Assembly (NCBI GenBank): GCA_022393335.1
Contig: JAJEKB010020906.1
Span: 1,587,217 to 1,651,216 of the forward strand
Source of the DNA: Macrotrachela quadricornifera
Taxonomy: Eukaryota > Rotifera > Eurotatoria > Philodinida > Philodinidae
Direction: 5' to 3'
Length of the DNA stretch: 64,000 nucleotides
Every line of letters begins with the position of its first letter. Position 1 is the stretch's first letter. The notes under the pieces were generated by a model, which searched no databases, had not been told where the DNA came from, and was given only the letters and a program-made list of their open reading frames with translations. Below, piece after piece: positions 1 through 12,365 of this stretch. The position numbers and the translations under genes were made by a program.

Positions 1-882
1 GCAATAAGAAACAAAAACACAGTAACACTAAAACGTGGCTCACTGAAACTAGGCTGTAAAGACGTGCCATTACTATTTTGTACACATATTGCTTCACCTC
101 CAATACCTTGAATCCATAATAATAATGTAGGAATTGCACCTGTAAGACCTTCACCCAAAAATACTGCAGTTAAATATTGAGTACGAAATCGTTTCATATA
201 ATCATAGAAGACAAGAGATGATGTAGTATCAAGCATAGATAGAGTGAAAACAGATCCAATCAACCACACACTTCGTTTACGACCAAATAGAAATATAGTT
301 TTTTGCCAGGAGACAGCCAGCACACAACATGAAATAACTCCAACACTAATAATTATATAGATATAAGGAATCTCAGAAAATCTTTTTCCTTGACACCAAC
401 GCAAAAGTATGACTATTATAGGCATTATATTAGCTGCACACATACATAATGATATTATCGATGGTAATGTCCAACCTTCAGGTGTTAATGGAATCATTAA
501 TGGTAATTCAACGAATACACCTTGCAAATCAATCCATGCACTTAAATTCATAATAGCAATCAATGTAAAACATATAATTTGTGCATATTTTCTAGAATGA
601 AATTTTCCACTATGACTCGATATTATTTAGATGATAAAGATAAATTAAAATAAAATATCAATTTAGTTACCTTTTCGATTGATTATTAACACTTCGATGG
701 ATATTACTATCTATATTAATCGAATTTGCTTGAGTATCAAAAGTCATGTTTGCAAGTATTTTTGAAGAAGAAAAATAATCAATTAACTCTAAGACAAATA
801 AAAAAAGTTCAATCAATGTTTGAGTGAATAAAATATTACGCATTATTTGTGTTCCCAAAAAAAATGTGCGATTACTTAACAT
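1..882 (-). CDS. riboflavin transporter, SLC52/RFVT-like (5' part, runs off window)
   Basis: Plasma-membrane facilitative transporter of riboflavin. Two exons are visible: 882-671 (ATG at 882) and 615-1. The 55-bp intron 670-616 has a GTAACT donor and a CGAG acceptor, and the frame continues exactly (AAA AG|T). Exon 2 encodes hydrophobic segments with hallmarks of the SLC52 family: GVFVELPLMIPLTPEGWTLP near the first helices (family pattern WVELP...PEGWSLP), and further on YLTAVFLGEGLTGAIP (family pattern YL..FFxGExLSGLxP), followed by WIQGIGG. The N-terminal exon adds about 70 residues before the first helix and is not a conserved part of the family, so the true start could be a later exon-1 or exon-2 methionine. 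The C-terminal half lies beyond base 1. Family assignment is from recalled motifs and is fairly secure; substrate specificity is inferred from the family. Confidence 0.85.
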
Positions 883-1877
883 ATAACTGTATCATTTATA
901 GTATCTATTAGAATTATCTAAAGAGTAAATAAAGGCTTTTTACCTTCTGTATATGTCAATAGCTGTATGACCTTTAATACTCAGACACTTTCATCAGTTG
1001 TAAAAACTTTTAAATGAAGATGAAAAAATGCGTCGAATAGTGTAGTGTGACAGATATTCTATATTGAAAACTTGCATTCGTTGATCACTTTATACATATG
1101 AATCATAACAAGAGTACACATAAGATTGCTTATGTAACTGATTTTATGTATCGAAGAAGATAGAAAGACAGTTTTCCCGTGTTTAATATTTAAATAGAAT
1201 ATATCTTACTGATTTACATAATTTTTCGTTACTTTTACTGCTGAGTATATAAAGTTTATTATTCTCTTTCTCGTAGTCTTAGAAACATAAATTGTTTGCT
1301 TGCTTGTATGTCCGCAAAAGGCCAAAGAATCATTTTATTAATATTTTCGGTAAAACTTGACCAAAAGGTAATCGAGAGTAGGGAGTTCAAATCCGAGGTT
1401 AGTTTTAACTAATTATTCGCAAGTAACGTTCATCGACTATCGATTCACTCGACCCTAGGCTGACACAATAAGGATGTCGATAAACCTGTTCATAGATGTG
1501 AATGGGGATTCAATATTGCAACAGTTATGAAAAAGATCATAAAGTTCACCACGCCATTATGGTTTAAATCAATCCACTAGTACTGGTTAAAAATGACGAT
1601 CATTGTTTAATTATTTATTTTGATTAATTTATTATTCAATGTTGTAACAACAACTAGGTACTTTGCCAATTAATTAGATTTTTACAAGTGAGTTTGGACA
1701 TAAAATTATGATAAACAAAAATCATATTCTTTAAATAATGTCATTTAATTCTTTGTTTGAGTTCAAACTACCCCTCTATAAGCAGTTTCTATATGCGTAT
1801 TAACCCTTTGATTACGGGCTTTTTTATGATAGTTTTTACTTTCAAGGAAATCCTTGAATAAATTTTATTGGTATATA
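883..1877. other. non-coding stretch
   Basis: No credible gene. Around 1350-1400 there is one diverged single copy of the 120-bp unit that forms the tandem array at 4051-4480 (shared core ACCAAAAGGTAATCGAG). The upstream region of the riboflavin transporter gene must lie here, but no promoter motif is distinctive. Confidence 0.5.
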
Positions 1878-2772
1878 CAGGGCGATCCATAAGTAACTGT
1901 GCGATAAGAAATTTTGAATATCTCCATTACAGCTTGAGCAAACAAGCTCATTTTATTATCAATGATAGAAACGCGTCTAAAGTTTATATTCTTAAAGACA
2001 GATCTAGGGAGGTCCTTTCTTAAGTATCACTATTGATCTTAACAAGAAAAATTTACTCTTTCACAGTTAGAAAATAAAGCCACTTTATCAAAAAAAATTG
2101 AATATCTCTGCTACGGCTCGAGCTAACGAGCTGATTCTTTTTTCAATGATAGAGGCATGTTCAAGCTTTATATTCATAAAGACATACCTAGAGAGATCCT
2201 TCTTTAAGTATATTGTTTTCTGTCCTATCTGCGAAAAAGTAAAATTATTTTGCTAAAGCCATCAGTGGTACTTTATAAAGGCTCTCTCTCTAATCTTGTC
2301 CATATGGATTTAAAGTGTGAACATGTTTCTATTATTGGTTAAAAGATCAGCTTATTTGCTCGAGCCATAGCGGAGATATTTAATTTTTTCTTGGTATCGT
2401 GACCTTCCGGCCATATACAGAGTGACTCAAAAGTCAGTTTACCAAAATAAAAATTGAGTATCTCCATTACGGCTCGAGCAAATGAGCTGATATTTTGCCA
2501 ATAATAGAGGCATGTTCAAACTTCATATCCATAAAGACGTGCCTAGAGAGACCCTCTATTAAGTATATTGTTATTTTATCTATCTATGAAAAAGCAAAAT
2601 TTTTCTTGTTAAGGTCAGTAGCGATACTTAAGAAAGGATCTCTCTAGACCTGTCTTTATGGATATAAACTTTGGACGCGTCTCTATCATTGATAAAAAAA
2701 CGAGCTTGTTTTCTCGAGCTGTAATGGAGATATTCAAATTTCTTATCGCACAGTTACTTATGGACCGCCCTG
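1878..2772. mobile_element. Tc1/mariner-type foldback MITE with nested related inverted repeats
   Basis: The ends are inverted: it starts CAGGGCGATCCATAAGTAAC and its right end reads, in reverse complement, CAGGGCGGTCCATAAGTAAC. It is flanked by TA at 1876-1877 and 2773-2774, the target duplication typical of Tc1/mariner. The arms match for about 200 bp (1878-2078 against 2572-2772). The centre holds three further copies of a related arm (about 2085-2230 forward, 2230-2420 reverse, 2413-2580 forward), all sharing a core like GAATATCTCCATTACGGCTC. No transposase ORF is present, so it is non-autonomous. Confidence 0.85.
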
Positions 2773-2774
2773 TA

Positions 2775-3869
2775 GAAGTGTTTAGAAATGTTTTATAGTA
2801 TGATAATCTTCAAAACAGCCTATGACACAGAGTCTAACGTCACATATGTCGCACTGATAACGTGTGTCGGTACGCTTTTTCTCCCATCTGCTTGTATGAC
2901 TACAAACTACACAATATCTTTGCGCAGCTTTTCTTGCTGTTGTTGATGGCATAATATGAGTAGTAACTGTTTATGTGGAAAGACACGTACATAATTCTAA
3001 GGACGTGTTTGGATTTTGTGACCTTTTTCTATATGAAAAAACATAGGAAAAGGAGGGAGAAAGAATATACCAAAATACATTAGAAGAACGTAGAATATCC
3101 GGAGCATACGTGTTATAATATGAGAACTAGTATATGAATAAGTACGAAGATACATAGTAGTGCATAGCAATGAAGCAATAATGTTGGTGAGATAAGAAAG
3201 CAAGAGAAGTGATGTCAGATTGAGTTTAAGTGAAATTATGAGAACAGTGATACCAGTAACAGCTCAGTCGGTATATATACGGGTCCCGTACCAAAGGTTT
3301 AATACTGATGCCCAATCGTGAGAAAAGTACTACTCAAATATGAAAACCCTTTGCATCCGGTATCACAAACTGTTATGTTGGTGCCTGTTTGGCTCCTACT
3401 CTTTTATTTAAAACTTTTTCATATTTTAGTGTGAACTACAGTAATACTGTAGACAACAATCCGAATTTTTATAATGATATTATTTCAGGGCTTTTTCTAT
3501 TCAAAAAAATTTGGTCACATTATTCAAAGAATATGATTTTTATTTATTATAATTTTATCTTGACACTCATCTATAAAATCCTAATTTATTGGCAAAGCAT
3601 CAAGTTGTTGATGCAGCATTGAACAACAATCAAATCAAAATAAATAATTAAACAATGATCATTATTTTTAATCAATACTAGTCGAATAATTAAAATCATA
3701 GTGATTAGATGATTGTTATAGTCTTCTCCATCTTTATTTGAACTATATTCGAACTATAGTTTCAAATGGTCATTTTGACCGTGTTACCGACAGATAGACA
3801 GACAGACAGACACAGGTGAATTTACGTTCTGCAGATCCTAGCCTTTCAGTCTAGTCAATTAACCATTTC
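2775..3869. other. non-coding stretch
   Basis: No supported gene. A short GACA microsatellite lies at about 3789-3812. Open frames here are AT-rich and show no recognisable domain. Confidence 0.5.
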
Positions 3870-4040
3870 TTAATTGTTTCCTAACTGTTTATTAACTGTT
3901 TATTAATTGTTTATTGATTGCTTGTTGATTGCTTGTTGATTGCTTGTTGATTGCTTGTTGATTGCTTGTTGATTGCTTGTTGATTGTTTATTAATTGCTT
4001 GTTGATTGTTTCTTAATTGTTTCTTAATTGTTTACTAATT
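3870..4040. repeat. 11-bp minisatellite (GATTGCTTGTT)n
   Basis: Tandem 11-mers, perfect in the middle (about 3915-3985) and grading into variants such as AATTGTTTATT on both sides, roughly fifteen units in all. Confidence 0.9.
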
Positions 4041-4050
4041 TTTATAAAAC

Positions 4051-4480
4051 TTAACCAAAGGGTAATCGAGGAGGGAGTTCAAATCTGCGGTCAGTTTTTT
4101 GAAATTTTTCTTTGGACCCACCTTTTTATACAAAGAACCACTTTTTTTGCAAAAAGGAATTCTATTATAAGGATTGACCAAAGGATAATCGGGGTCGAGG
4201 AATTCGAATATGATATTAGTTTTTTAAAATCTTTTTCGAATCTGTTTTTTCACACAAAGAACCATTTTTTTACAAGAAAACTTTTTATAAGGGTTGAACG
4301 AATGATAATCGAGGACGAGGAATTCAAATCTGAAGTCAGTTGCATAAAAATTTTCGAAGATCAATTTTTCGAACAAACGACAAAATTTTAACAAAAACTA
4401 CTTGTTTTTATGAAGTTTAGACAAAGGCAGGTGAGGTCGAGAAACTTGAATTTGACTTCGATTTTTTCAATTTTATACAT
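4051..4480. repeat. 120-bp tandem repeat, about 3.5 units
   Basis: Unit starts near 4051, 4171, 4291 and 4411 share the core (A/G)ACCAAAGGATAATCG followed by GAGGAATTCAAATCTGA and a T-rich tract. Diverged single copies occur near 1350, and inverted at about 41880-41990, so this is a dispersed family that has locally expanded. The long plus-strand open frame over it is a by-product of the repeat. Confidence 0.75.
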
Positions 4481-5785
4481 GAATAGCTTGACGGTAGTTT
4501 AGAAACACGATTTCTACGAGAAAGAGCTCGGCGAGTCTTTAGAGAAGCGTTACTTGCTATCTTAATAGTAACCTGATATCATTTTCACTAAATACATATC
4601 AAAATGTACTGCATCAATCGTCGTCAACAGAACAAAAAACTCAAATTGCTACTCTATTCATATATATGACTGTGTATTAACCTATGATAAAGACAAAATC
4701 AAATAAGAAAACTGAACATACAGTTTTGTATATTTTATTTTCCAAACGTTTTATATTACAAGTAGCGCGAATCCAAGAGATTTGGTGTTCTTTTTCTGAA
4801 AGAAAAATCTATCATTGTATGCTTGAAACAAGAATTCATTCCGTAGTCGTAGATGTTTTTCCAGGGATGGACAATTTCGATTTTGACTCGGAACTAAAAC
4901 GTAACGATTTCGATACAGTTTCGATTCAAAAAAAGCCAATTTTATTCATGTCTAGTTTTTCCATCGACAATATACTAGTTACTTATCTTATTTTCATATT
5001 ATCGCAACTATTGCTCTCTATATAAACAAAAATTGTGCCAAAAATGATTTGAAAAGTGAGTTATTGATATTTTAAGCAAAATCTTTTCGTAACACTATTA
5101 CAATGATGCTGATCAAGTATTATTTTGATAATATCTTCATGTAGATAAAAGGAAAAACATGTCTGCTGTTTCTCACAAAAAGATCATACAGAACAGTTTA
5201 AACAATATGTGATAGCAGAAATTGGTACTTCACATCAGGATGCATAAATAATTTCAAGCAAGATACAATATATTGCAGTGGAGAAAAATACAATTAATGC
5301 TTAGTGAGTACATTTTATAGATATATAGAAACGATCTTCCGAATAATAAAGTACATTTTCTTACATTTTTGGTTTAATCTACAACATGATATAAACATCT
5401 ATTTCGAATTCTGAAATACTTATGTCTAAAGTGTCGCATTCCACAGAAAAATCCATATATAAATAATTAGGTATACTTACGATGAAATTCACACTAGAAT
5501 ATATTTCAGCTGCTTTTATGCGTCTTGAAATCAAACCGTTTTATGTATTTATATTCAATGGAATGACTTGATTTTAGCTGAGTGATATTTATTTGCGTGA
5601 ATCAATCAACCGTGCTATTTCATACACCTTATAATGATATAGATATGATGAATATTTTTCACATGCGTCTTGTTCATTACACTATATTATACGGTTGTCT
5701 TTCTTTCGATTCTTTTTTCGATGTAAGAAAAAAAACAAACGAATACATTTATACACCATAGTCTTTTTACTATACATTTTTTATT

Positions 5786-6578
5786 ACATAGGTGACGCGG
5801 GCAGCCAATTCGAGTAATTCCATTGGCGATGCGCTTAGGAATCTATGGTCTTTTTGATTTCAGACTGAATTTCAAAAGGAAAAAAATTCATCGCACCTTT
5901 TTCCACCCCTATGGGACTAACGGAACTACGGCACTTCATAGGAGTACACGGAACTTCATGGAACTATCGGACTACATGGATCTATAGGACTCTATCGGAC
6001 TTCATGTGACTATTGTTGGGCTTCATGGAACAACACAGAACTTCATGGTACTATAGGACTTTATAGGACAACACGGAACTTCATGGTACTATGGAACTTT
6101 ATAGGACTTCATGAGACTATGGAACTTCAGGGGACTCTATGGACCTTTCATGAAGTCTCATAAAGTCCCATACTCCCATGAAGTCCCATTGTCCCTGTAA
6201 TTGAATTTTAAATTGGGTTAAATTATTTTTTCTGAATTCAATCTGAAATCAAATAGACCATTGTATGGCGCTTAGGGAGATATTCCAATTGTTTGAAGAG
6301 GATTCCAAGTATACCTCAATAAACTCGATCTGATGGAACGATTTGAGCATTTTCAGAAGGGAATCGCTAATGGAATTTTAACTGTAGTCTGTGTAATCTC
6401 TAGTTGAATATCATTACTTTGGCGTTTTTATCCTTATAGTTTCACCTATATAAAGTCTGGTTACACCAGTAGATAGAACTCATCGAATTACACTAAGAAC
6501 TTTCTTGAAACAATTACAACATCTCCCTAGGTGAATCGTCGGTGAAATTACTCGAACTAGCTGCCAGCTTCACCTACG
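5786..6578. mobile_element. Mutator-like non-autonomous TIR element with 9-bp target duplication
   Basis: The inverted ends (5' TAGGTGACGCGGGCAGCC, right end in reverse complement TAGGTGAAGCTGGCAGCT) extend into longer arms that share TTCGAGTAATT and a GATTTCAGACTGAATT/ AATTCAATCTGAAATC pair. Direct 9-bp repeats TTTTTTATT flank it (5777-5785, 6579-6587). Copy 2 of the surrounding duplicated segment has a single, uninterrupted version of this site near 41150-41165, an empty site that supports the boundaries. A 9-bp duplication is typical of Mutator-like elements; the class is inferred from that alone. Confidence 0.75.
5905..6200. repeat. degenerate minisatellite core of the TIR element
   Basis: Irregular tandem units of about 12-20 bp built on GGAACTTCATGG and TATAGGACT fill the centre of the 5786-6578 element. 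Near the end the orientation flips to CATGAAGTCCCATA, so the core is itself partly palindromic. Confidence 0.75.
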
Positions 6579-6735
6579 TTTTTTATTTTCTGTTTTTTCT
6601 AAGCAGGACTCAACATTTTTGTTCTAATAATATCATTCAAATACATCACGTATTTTCCTTGCTAGTTTATATTATCTCTTCTTTTTCTTCTGATCATTCT
6701 TTGATGCTTTAAATTTATCTATGCATATGTATAGA

Positions 6736-8337
6736 CTCTCCTCAATTATTCTTAAAGTCAGATATGGAGAGACAAAAACGTCTTCACTTAGCTTTTCTTA
6801 GGTATATTGAACTATATCTGCGAGAGCAGGTTTTCTTCCAATCCTAAAAACTTGCACACATGATTATTAAGTCTGACCACCCCTCTACGGTGAACAGAAA
6901 AAAGGTGATCAGGAATAATTCATTGAATTTATGCAACTATCAATTGAATATTTTATGTGCATACAGTTGATATTCAGTATTGACCATTTCTGCATGAACA
7001 GTCCTCCTGACTTTGAAATTCACGAAAAAAATAGATTCTTAATTTTTGTAAAATTTGTTGATTTGAGCAACAGTACATAATGTCTTCGTGAATAATACTT
7101 TATAACAATTAGAGAATAATTTTTGTCATATAGTATATGTGTCTAATAGGCATAGAAAAGGTGAATTGTGAATCTATAGGAAATGCACAACTTTCCTAAA
7201 AAGTGTGTTTTTTGTGCCTTTCTTTTTACCGTTCTATATAGTATCGGATCAGAAAACAGTTAAAAAGTTTAGAGCTCGTATTTTAGTCACTGATAGCAAT
7301 ATCGGCAAACTACCACAACCGCTAAAGGATTGTGTTTTTCAACCTACTTATATTCACATACTATGTGTTTAACCAGAACGATTTATGCATTGTTTTAGTT
7401 TGAAACATCTATCATACAGAAAAAACAAGATAGTCGTTCTACTTAAAAATATCATATTTTAATCAATCTATAGATTGAAAAAAGAATTCATTAGTAGTTA
7501 TGATAATCTAACGACATTGCTACAGTGACTACAATATGAGGTCTAAACTTTTTCACATATTGGATGATTCACTAGCTCCTTAGATGTGCTTAGAAATAGC
7601 ACTGAATATCCAGGAGTTTAGGCAAAAGTAACAGATGTTTTTAGCTGAAATTGTTTTCTGATTGGATGCTACACGGAACATTGAAAAAAGATGCAAATAC
7701 ATACTTTTCCAAATCATAGTACATTTCTCATGGATTTTCCTCAAATTAAATATCATTCAATTGTTCTTTTAATAGGCAAAATAGTGGAAAGCGTATAAAT
7801 CGCGTCGAACTTAGGATTATCCCAAGAAAACGCTATATCTGCATTTTAGACACCTTTCTAACCAAGGATTTTGTTCTTAGTATTCTTTATAAGGTCTTGA
7901 CCACTTGAATGTGAAAATGCTAAGAATCTGAATTCAAGTCGTAAGAGTAAAGAGAATAGATCGTTATGACAAAAAAGCATTAAAAATCTGTTTCAGTTAG
8001 AGGTGGCGCGACTGGGGGAGGAGGTGTCGGGGATGTGACACCTCCACAATAATAAAAAAATTCTTGTTTTTTCACCAGAGAACAAGTCTATAAATAAAAA
8101 TACAAGAGTATAGAAAGAGGGAGAACACCCCGTACCTTAAGAAGTAATGATCGAAGATGACTCATCAACACTTCGATAAAACTGTTCGAGAAAGAGTTGT
8201 TAGAAAACAGTTTCCATGAAGACAGTTTTCTTAGAATTTTGAAGAATTTTTGCTTCGCGAATCAAGTTTTTCAATAATTTTTCAATTGTATTACTACCTT
8301 TGACTTCTAAAATTTGATATGGTAAACAGTACAAAAG
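6736..8337. other. non-coding stretch
   Basis: No gene, RNA or clear repeat recognised in about 1.6 kb of AT-rich sequence. Confidence 0.5.
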
Positions 8338-9530
8338 TCTTTGGAGAAGTGTCAAATACTGTAAAACGATATAGCCGACGTCTGAACTAACTCAATTCGT
8401 TTTTTGTTAGAAAGAGCAATTTCTAAGCTACAAATTATGTACCATACATATTTCTTGAGAATGAATCGGAGGAGGAAGAAAAGCCAAAAAGCAAACATCT
8501 CTAGAAAAATTCTTCCAACTTCACTATTGAATAATATCATTTTCTGTCTTGTTTTTGTTTTTTCATATATTAGAAGAGAAATGAGAAAGCACGTTCTATC
8601 ATGTTTTTTGTAGTACAAAAAGTTCTCTTTTTAATGATGTTTTGGAAGTTACATTTATTCCCGGCTTTTGTGAAACACGATCTGAAAGAGAGTGTTTAAG
8701 GGTAGAAATTTGGACCCCCCGCCCCACAGACCGTGAGCAACAGGCAAGATTAGTATCACAGACCGTAAACGGCACCATTACAGAGAGCGACCGATACTTA
8801 GTAACTCTTACTATTCTAGCATAGACTGTAATCTATAAAGCACTAAAGACTATCACAGACACTTATTTGGACAAATCCTGGATACCTGGTATGCAGTATA
8901 CGCAGCTTCATCGTGTTTCACATTTTTAATCCCGAAAGGATTGCGCTAACAGCTTTTATATCTATACACAGCTTTTTTCTGTAAGACACCGAATAATTCG
9001 ATCGTTCTCATTATTTAAACATTTTACAACGATAAAAAAAGATTTTTTTGAATTATTTTTTTCACTGAAAACTCGACAACTAGATATATTTCGGCCAAAT
9101 AATGGAAAAACAATTCAGTTCATGTATAAATTCTGGAAATGATGGTTTTTGCGAAAGGATCAATTTGACAAAAATTTCGTGTTTTAAATTTTATTGATTA
9201 AAGAGTCAAGAATGAATCCAACCAAGTTTTTCAAAGTTGATGGTGACTGAGTTTTTGATGTGCTGCAGTCTGGTTTATTTCGATTTCAAGTTCGAGCCAC
9301 ACAGCTCAAAATAATTAAGAAGTATAGACTTCAAAATTGCAAAAGTATTCCAAGAACTTTTTAGAAGTATTTGATTTTTGGATTTTCCTCCTTGTAAGAT
9401 TTCTTATGGAAAATATTCTGATGCAAAATGCACAGTTCAGACATTGCTCTTTCTAACAAGAAAAAAGTTTGACTAGTTCAAAAGTTGGCAATATGGTGTC
9501 ACAGAAACCTACATTTCTTCAAAGTTTTAT
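8338..9530. mobile_element. long inverted-repeat (foldback) element, boundaries approximate
   Basis: The left arm (about 8338-8560) and the reverse complement of the right arm (about 9300-9530) align over some 200 bp at moderate identity, best at GTTAGAAAGAGCAAT. Further in, the arms share GGAGGA..AAAA.CCAAAAA.CAAA. No target duplication or transposase is visible and the arms are much diverged, so this is an old copy. Open frames within the arms are not regarded as genes. Confidence 0.55.
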
Positions 9531-10711
9531 TGGACTGCTTATTATTTTCATTTGTGAAGTGACATTAAGCATGGGAGAGACTTGTTTTTTGTTCAAATTA
9601 ATGATCATCTTTCAAAGCAAAAGGTTGGAACGTAGTCGTCTTTGTCAGTTCAATATAAAAAAGAAAGTGTCTTTCTTGTTTTCATTCTAAAAACTAAGTT
9701 TCCGTTTAATTCATTTTGTAGATTTCTCCAATCAATCTTTGGAATACTGTTCTGCACCTACCAATACGTAATTGTCAAGTCTAATCTGACTATTGTGTCA
9801 TCACAAAAGCGAAGATTCCAATCAAATAAACAACTTTTGCTGCATGCTATTTTGTAGAAAAGTTGGCTGAAGTAAAAATAAAGGAAAATTTATGTTTACA
9901 TTCGCGATAAAAAAATGACTCTTTCCATCGTGTTTGAAGATCAGGTACACAATTACTTATGACTCCTGTGTATGATAGAAGGAAGTAAATGATTACTTGC
10001 AAATGTCTTTTTTACAACAACATATAAATAAATAAACAAAAGAATACAGAATGTATTGTATTAAAATACAATCTTGAGGGTGAAGGTGAATTTCCACTTT
10101 TTTATTTGAACAATTTATCACATCTAATCAAAGATCAGTTTTAATTCTTAAATCTTGAAGAATATTTTTCTTTACTTTTTTTGATTTAATATTTCCTTTA
10201 TTTGTTTCGAATCAATATAAATTGTTAGCTTTTATATGATAAATAATAATGATGAGATGTTGATCATTTTTACTCAAATATTTTGATGTTAAACCTTGGC
10301 ATATATCATAATTATATCTTGATTGTTTTGTGTTATTGTATTCATTCAACATTTTTTTGATAAACTTCAAACGTACTTTTAGTAGTTCTTTCCATAGGAA
10401 ACTTGATTCGATTGTTTTTCTATATGTTTTCATTGAGTTGACTTAGAAAAACAGAGAAAACAGTGAGGCCAAAATAGACATGTTTTCATTTGTCTTATCT
10501 TGAAATTTTTCATACCGTAATGAATTTTAATATGAACATTGCATCTTATGCCATAATGATCAAATTGGACATGATTTTTTGTAGTTCCACTTCTACTAGT
10601 TTAAATGACCTATTTATAGATTCCGGTAAATTCTGTGATTGATCTTCAGCAATTGTATTTAATAAAATAGGTTGTTCTTGAATTATTTGATATTTAATTT
10701 TTCCCAAGAAT
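9531..10711. other. non-coding stretch with a possible minus-strand coding relic
   Basis: No intact gene. The minus strand between about 10433 and 10212 stays open for 73 codons and lies just downstream of the vWFA-gene relic segments, so it may be its 3' exon. No domain is recognised. Confidence 0.35.
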
Positions 10712-11000
10712 ATTATCTATCTTTTAGTATTTTTTGAAAATCAAACATCATATTTGTCAAAACAAGATGTGTTTGTATTGCAATTGTTTCATCGACTGAT
10801 ACTTTCGATATTATAGGTAAAGTTTCTTCTTCCAACAAACTTTTCCCTGCAAATGCCAACTGACGACTAAAATCATCATTTTGATTTTTTTTTATAAAGA
10901 CATGTGTAAATTAAATATCCTAAAAATTCATTTGTGGTTAAATTACCCTTTAATGCAGCACCTTTCAAATATTCAACACTTTCATCTGCTTAACAACATT
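10712..11000 (-). pseudogene. relic exon, probably 3' part of a decayed vWFA-domain gene
   Basis: Reading the minus strand gives clear protein-like sequence (YLKGAALKGNLTTNEFLGYL, then, after a frameshift at an A-run near 10890, RQLAFAGKSLLEEETLPII and IQTHLVLTNMMFDFQKILKD) ending at a stop. Codon-like composition contrasts with the flanks. It lies on the same strand as, and downstream of, the vWFA fragment at 14200-14613, with an inverted-repeat element between them. Belonging to the same gene is inferred. Confidence 0.4.
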
Positions 11001-12365
11001 TCTGATGTGTTGTTAAATCGTGAAAGTTTTTCCCCTCTATCATAGTTTTGCGTTTCTTCTAGAGATACAACGGTAAAACCGGTGAATATACAGTGACCGT
11101 ACCAAAAACCTACAATGAAGACTGGTGAATTAGCACTCATCACTTCTTTCAACTCAAAGATGTATGAATAAGATCAAAAATCGATCATCACCGTAGGTCC
11201 CTAACTCGTTCACTGGTCTTTAATGATGAAGATGGAAAGTGCATCCCTAGTTTCTTCATTTCATCAGTCTCTTCAATCAAGTGTAAAAGATCATCGGCAG
11301 TAAAAGTTTTGAAAACGATAGATGTCGATAGTTCGAGCTAGTTTTTCTTCACTTTTCATATTTATTTAGGTTTTCAACAATACATTAAAAATATCATGGA
11401 AAAATGAGGAAATCATAACGTATAGAAGAATGCGCAAAGATGAGGAATGATATCAGCTGATATTAAAATATATTCGACATAGCAGAATCACCAAAAGCAG
11501 TCAGTACAGTTACCATGATATTCATGTCAAAATAAACTACTAAGCTAAAAAGAATGCATAGATGAATGAAAATTTCTACATAGTGACTGTAAAGTTATGC
11601 TTTAGCGTACCAAGATAGATAGACGCTCGGTTGACTTTCGACCGACGTCACTACCACGTGTTTTTATGAATTTTCCTTGAAATTCTGTAGGATTTCGAAT
11701 CAAGATGATTATGAAGGTAGTTGTAGAGGATAATAAGTTAGTCAGTCTAGAGATCAATATACACAACTGTCTCTCTTGAACATCCTTCAGAATAACTACG
11801 ATAATATAGTCAATTGTATTTCTTTCAAAATTTATCTTATTTAGGTTGACTATCTTTTCGACTTCAATATGAATGAATTATATCGAATATTCACGAATTT
11901 CTTGATTATAATGTAGTTTAAGATTCTAAACCTATCTGGTGATGAACCCTCAAGCAAGCTTCGAAACAATCATTGTATGTTGCTTTGAATTTACCCTTAT
12001 CCTCAAAAATCTTTTAGTTATAAGCGAATGCTACTCTTTATCTTAGAAAAACATGAGTAAGTTGGTTTTTTCCATCTTGTATGTAACTAAGACTACCTGA
12101 GAAGCAAGACATAAAGAAGAGATTAAAGCCTTTATCTGTGTCAATATAAACGATTAGAAAGGTAATTGATGAAGAAAAAAAATATGTGTAAAATAAATAT
12201 CAGCATTGTTTAAATAATATTACTTATTTCTGGCTTCGAAGAACATTCATTATTCACTAATTCAAGTCCTCGTATCGTACAACTTTGACCGATCTACTCT
12301 ATTCGTGTAAGACATGGGTGGAAAAAGCTCCAAGCGACCTTCTAGCTGTCTCAGAGTTACAACTG

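Larger units (their letters stand above)
4758..6735. repeat. duplicated segment, copy 1 (with insertion)
   Basis: Collinear with 40240-41440 after removing the insertions in each copy. Shared stretches include GCATAAATAATTTCAA, ATCTTCCGAATAATAAAGTA and CCGTGCTATTTCATA, and the right end CTTCTGATCATTCTTTGATG. The interval contains an open frame (4684-5025) that is broken in copy 2, so it is probably not a gene. The nature of the unit is unknown. It has no obvious terminal repeats. Confidence 0.8.

Noticed and set aside
409..600. Plus-strand open frame of 63 codons
   Set aside because: It lies antisense to the riboflavin transporter exon, whose motifs are clear on the minus strand.
4684..5025. 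113-codon plus-strand open frame in duplicated copy 1
   Set aside because: The matching stretch in copy 2 (40240 onward) is broken by stops and indels, with no sign of protein-level conservation.
8642..8824. 60-codon frame with more balanced composition
   Set aside because: It lies between the arms of the 8338-9530 inverted repeat and has no recognisable motif.
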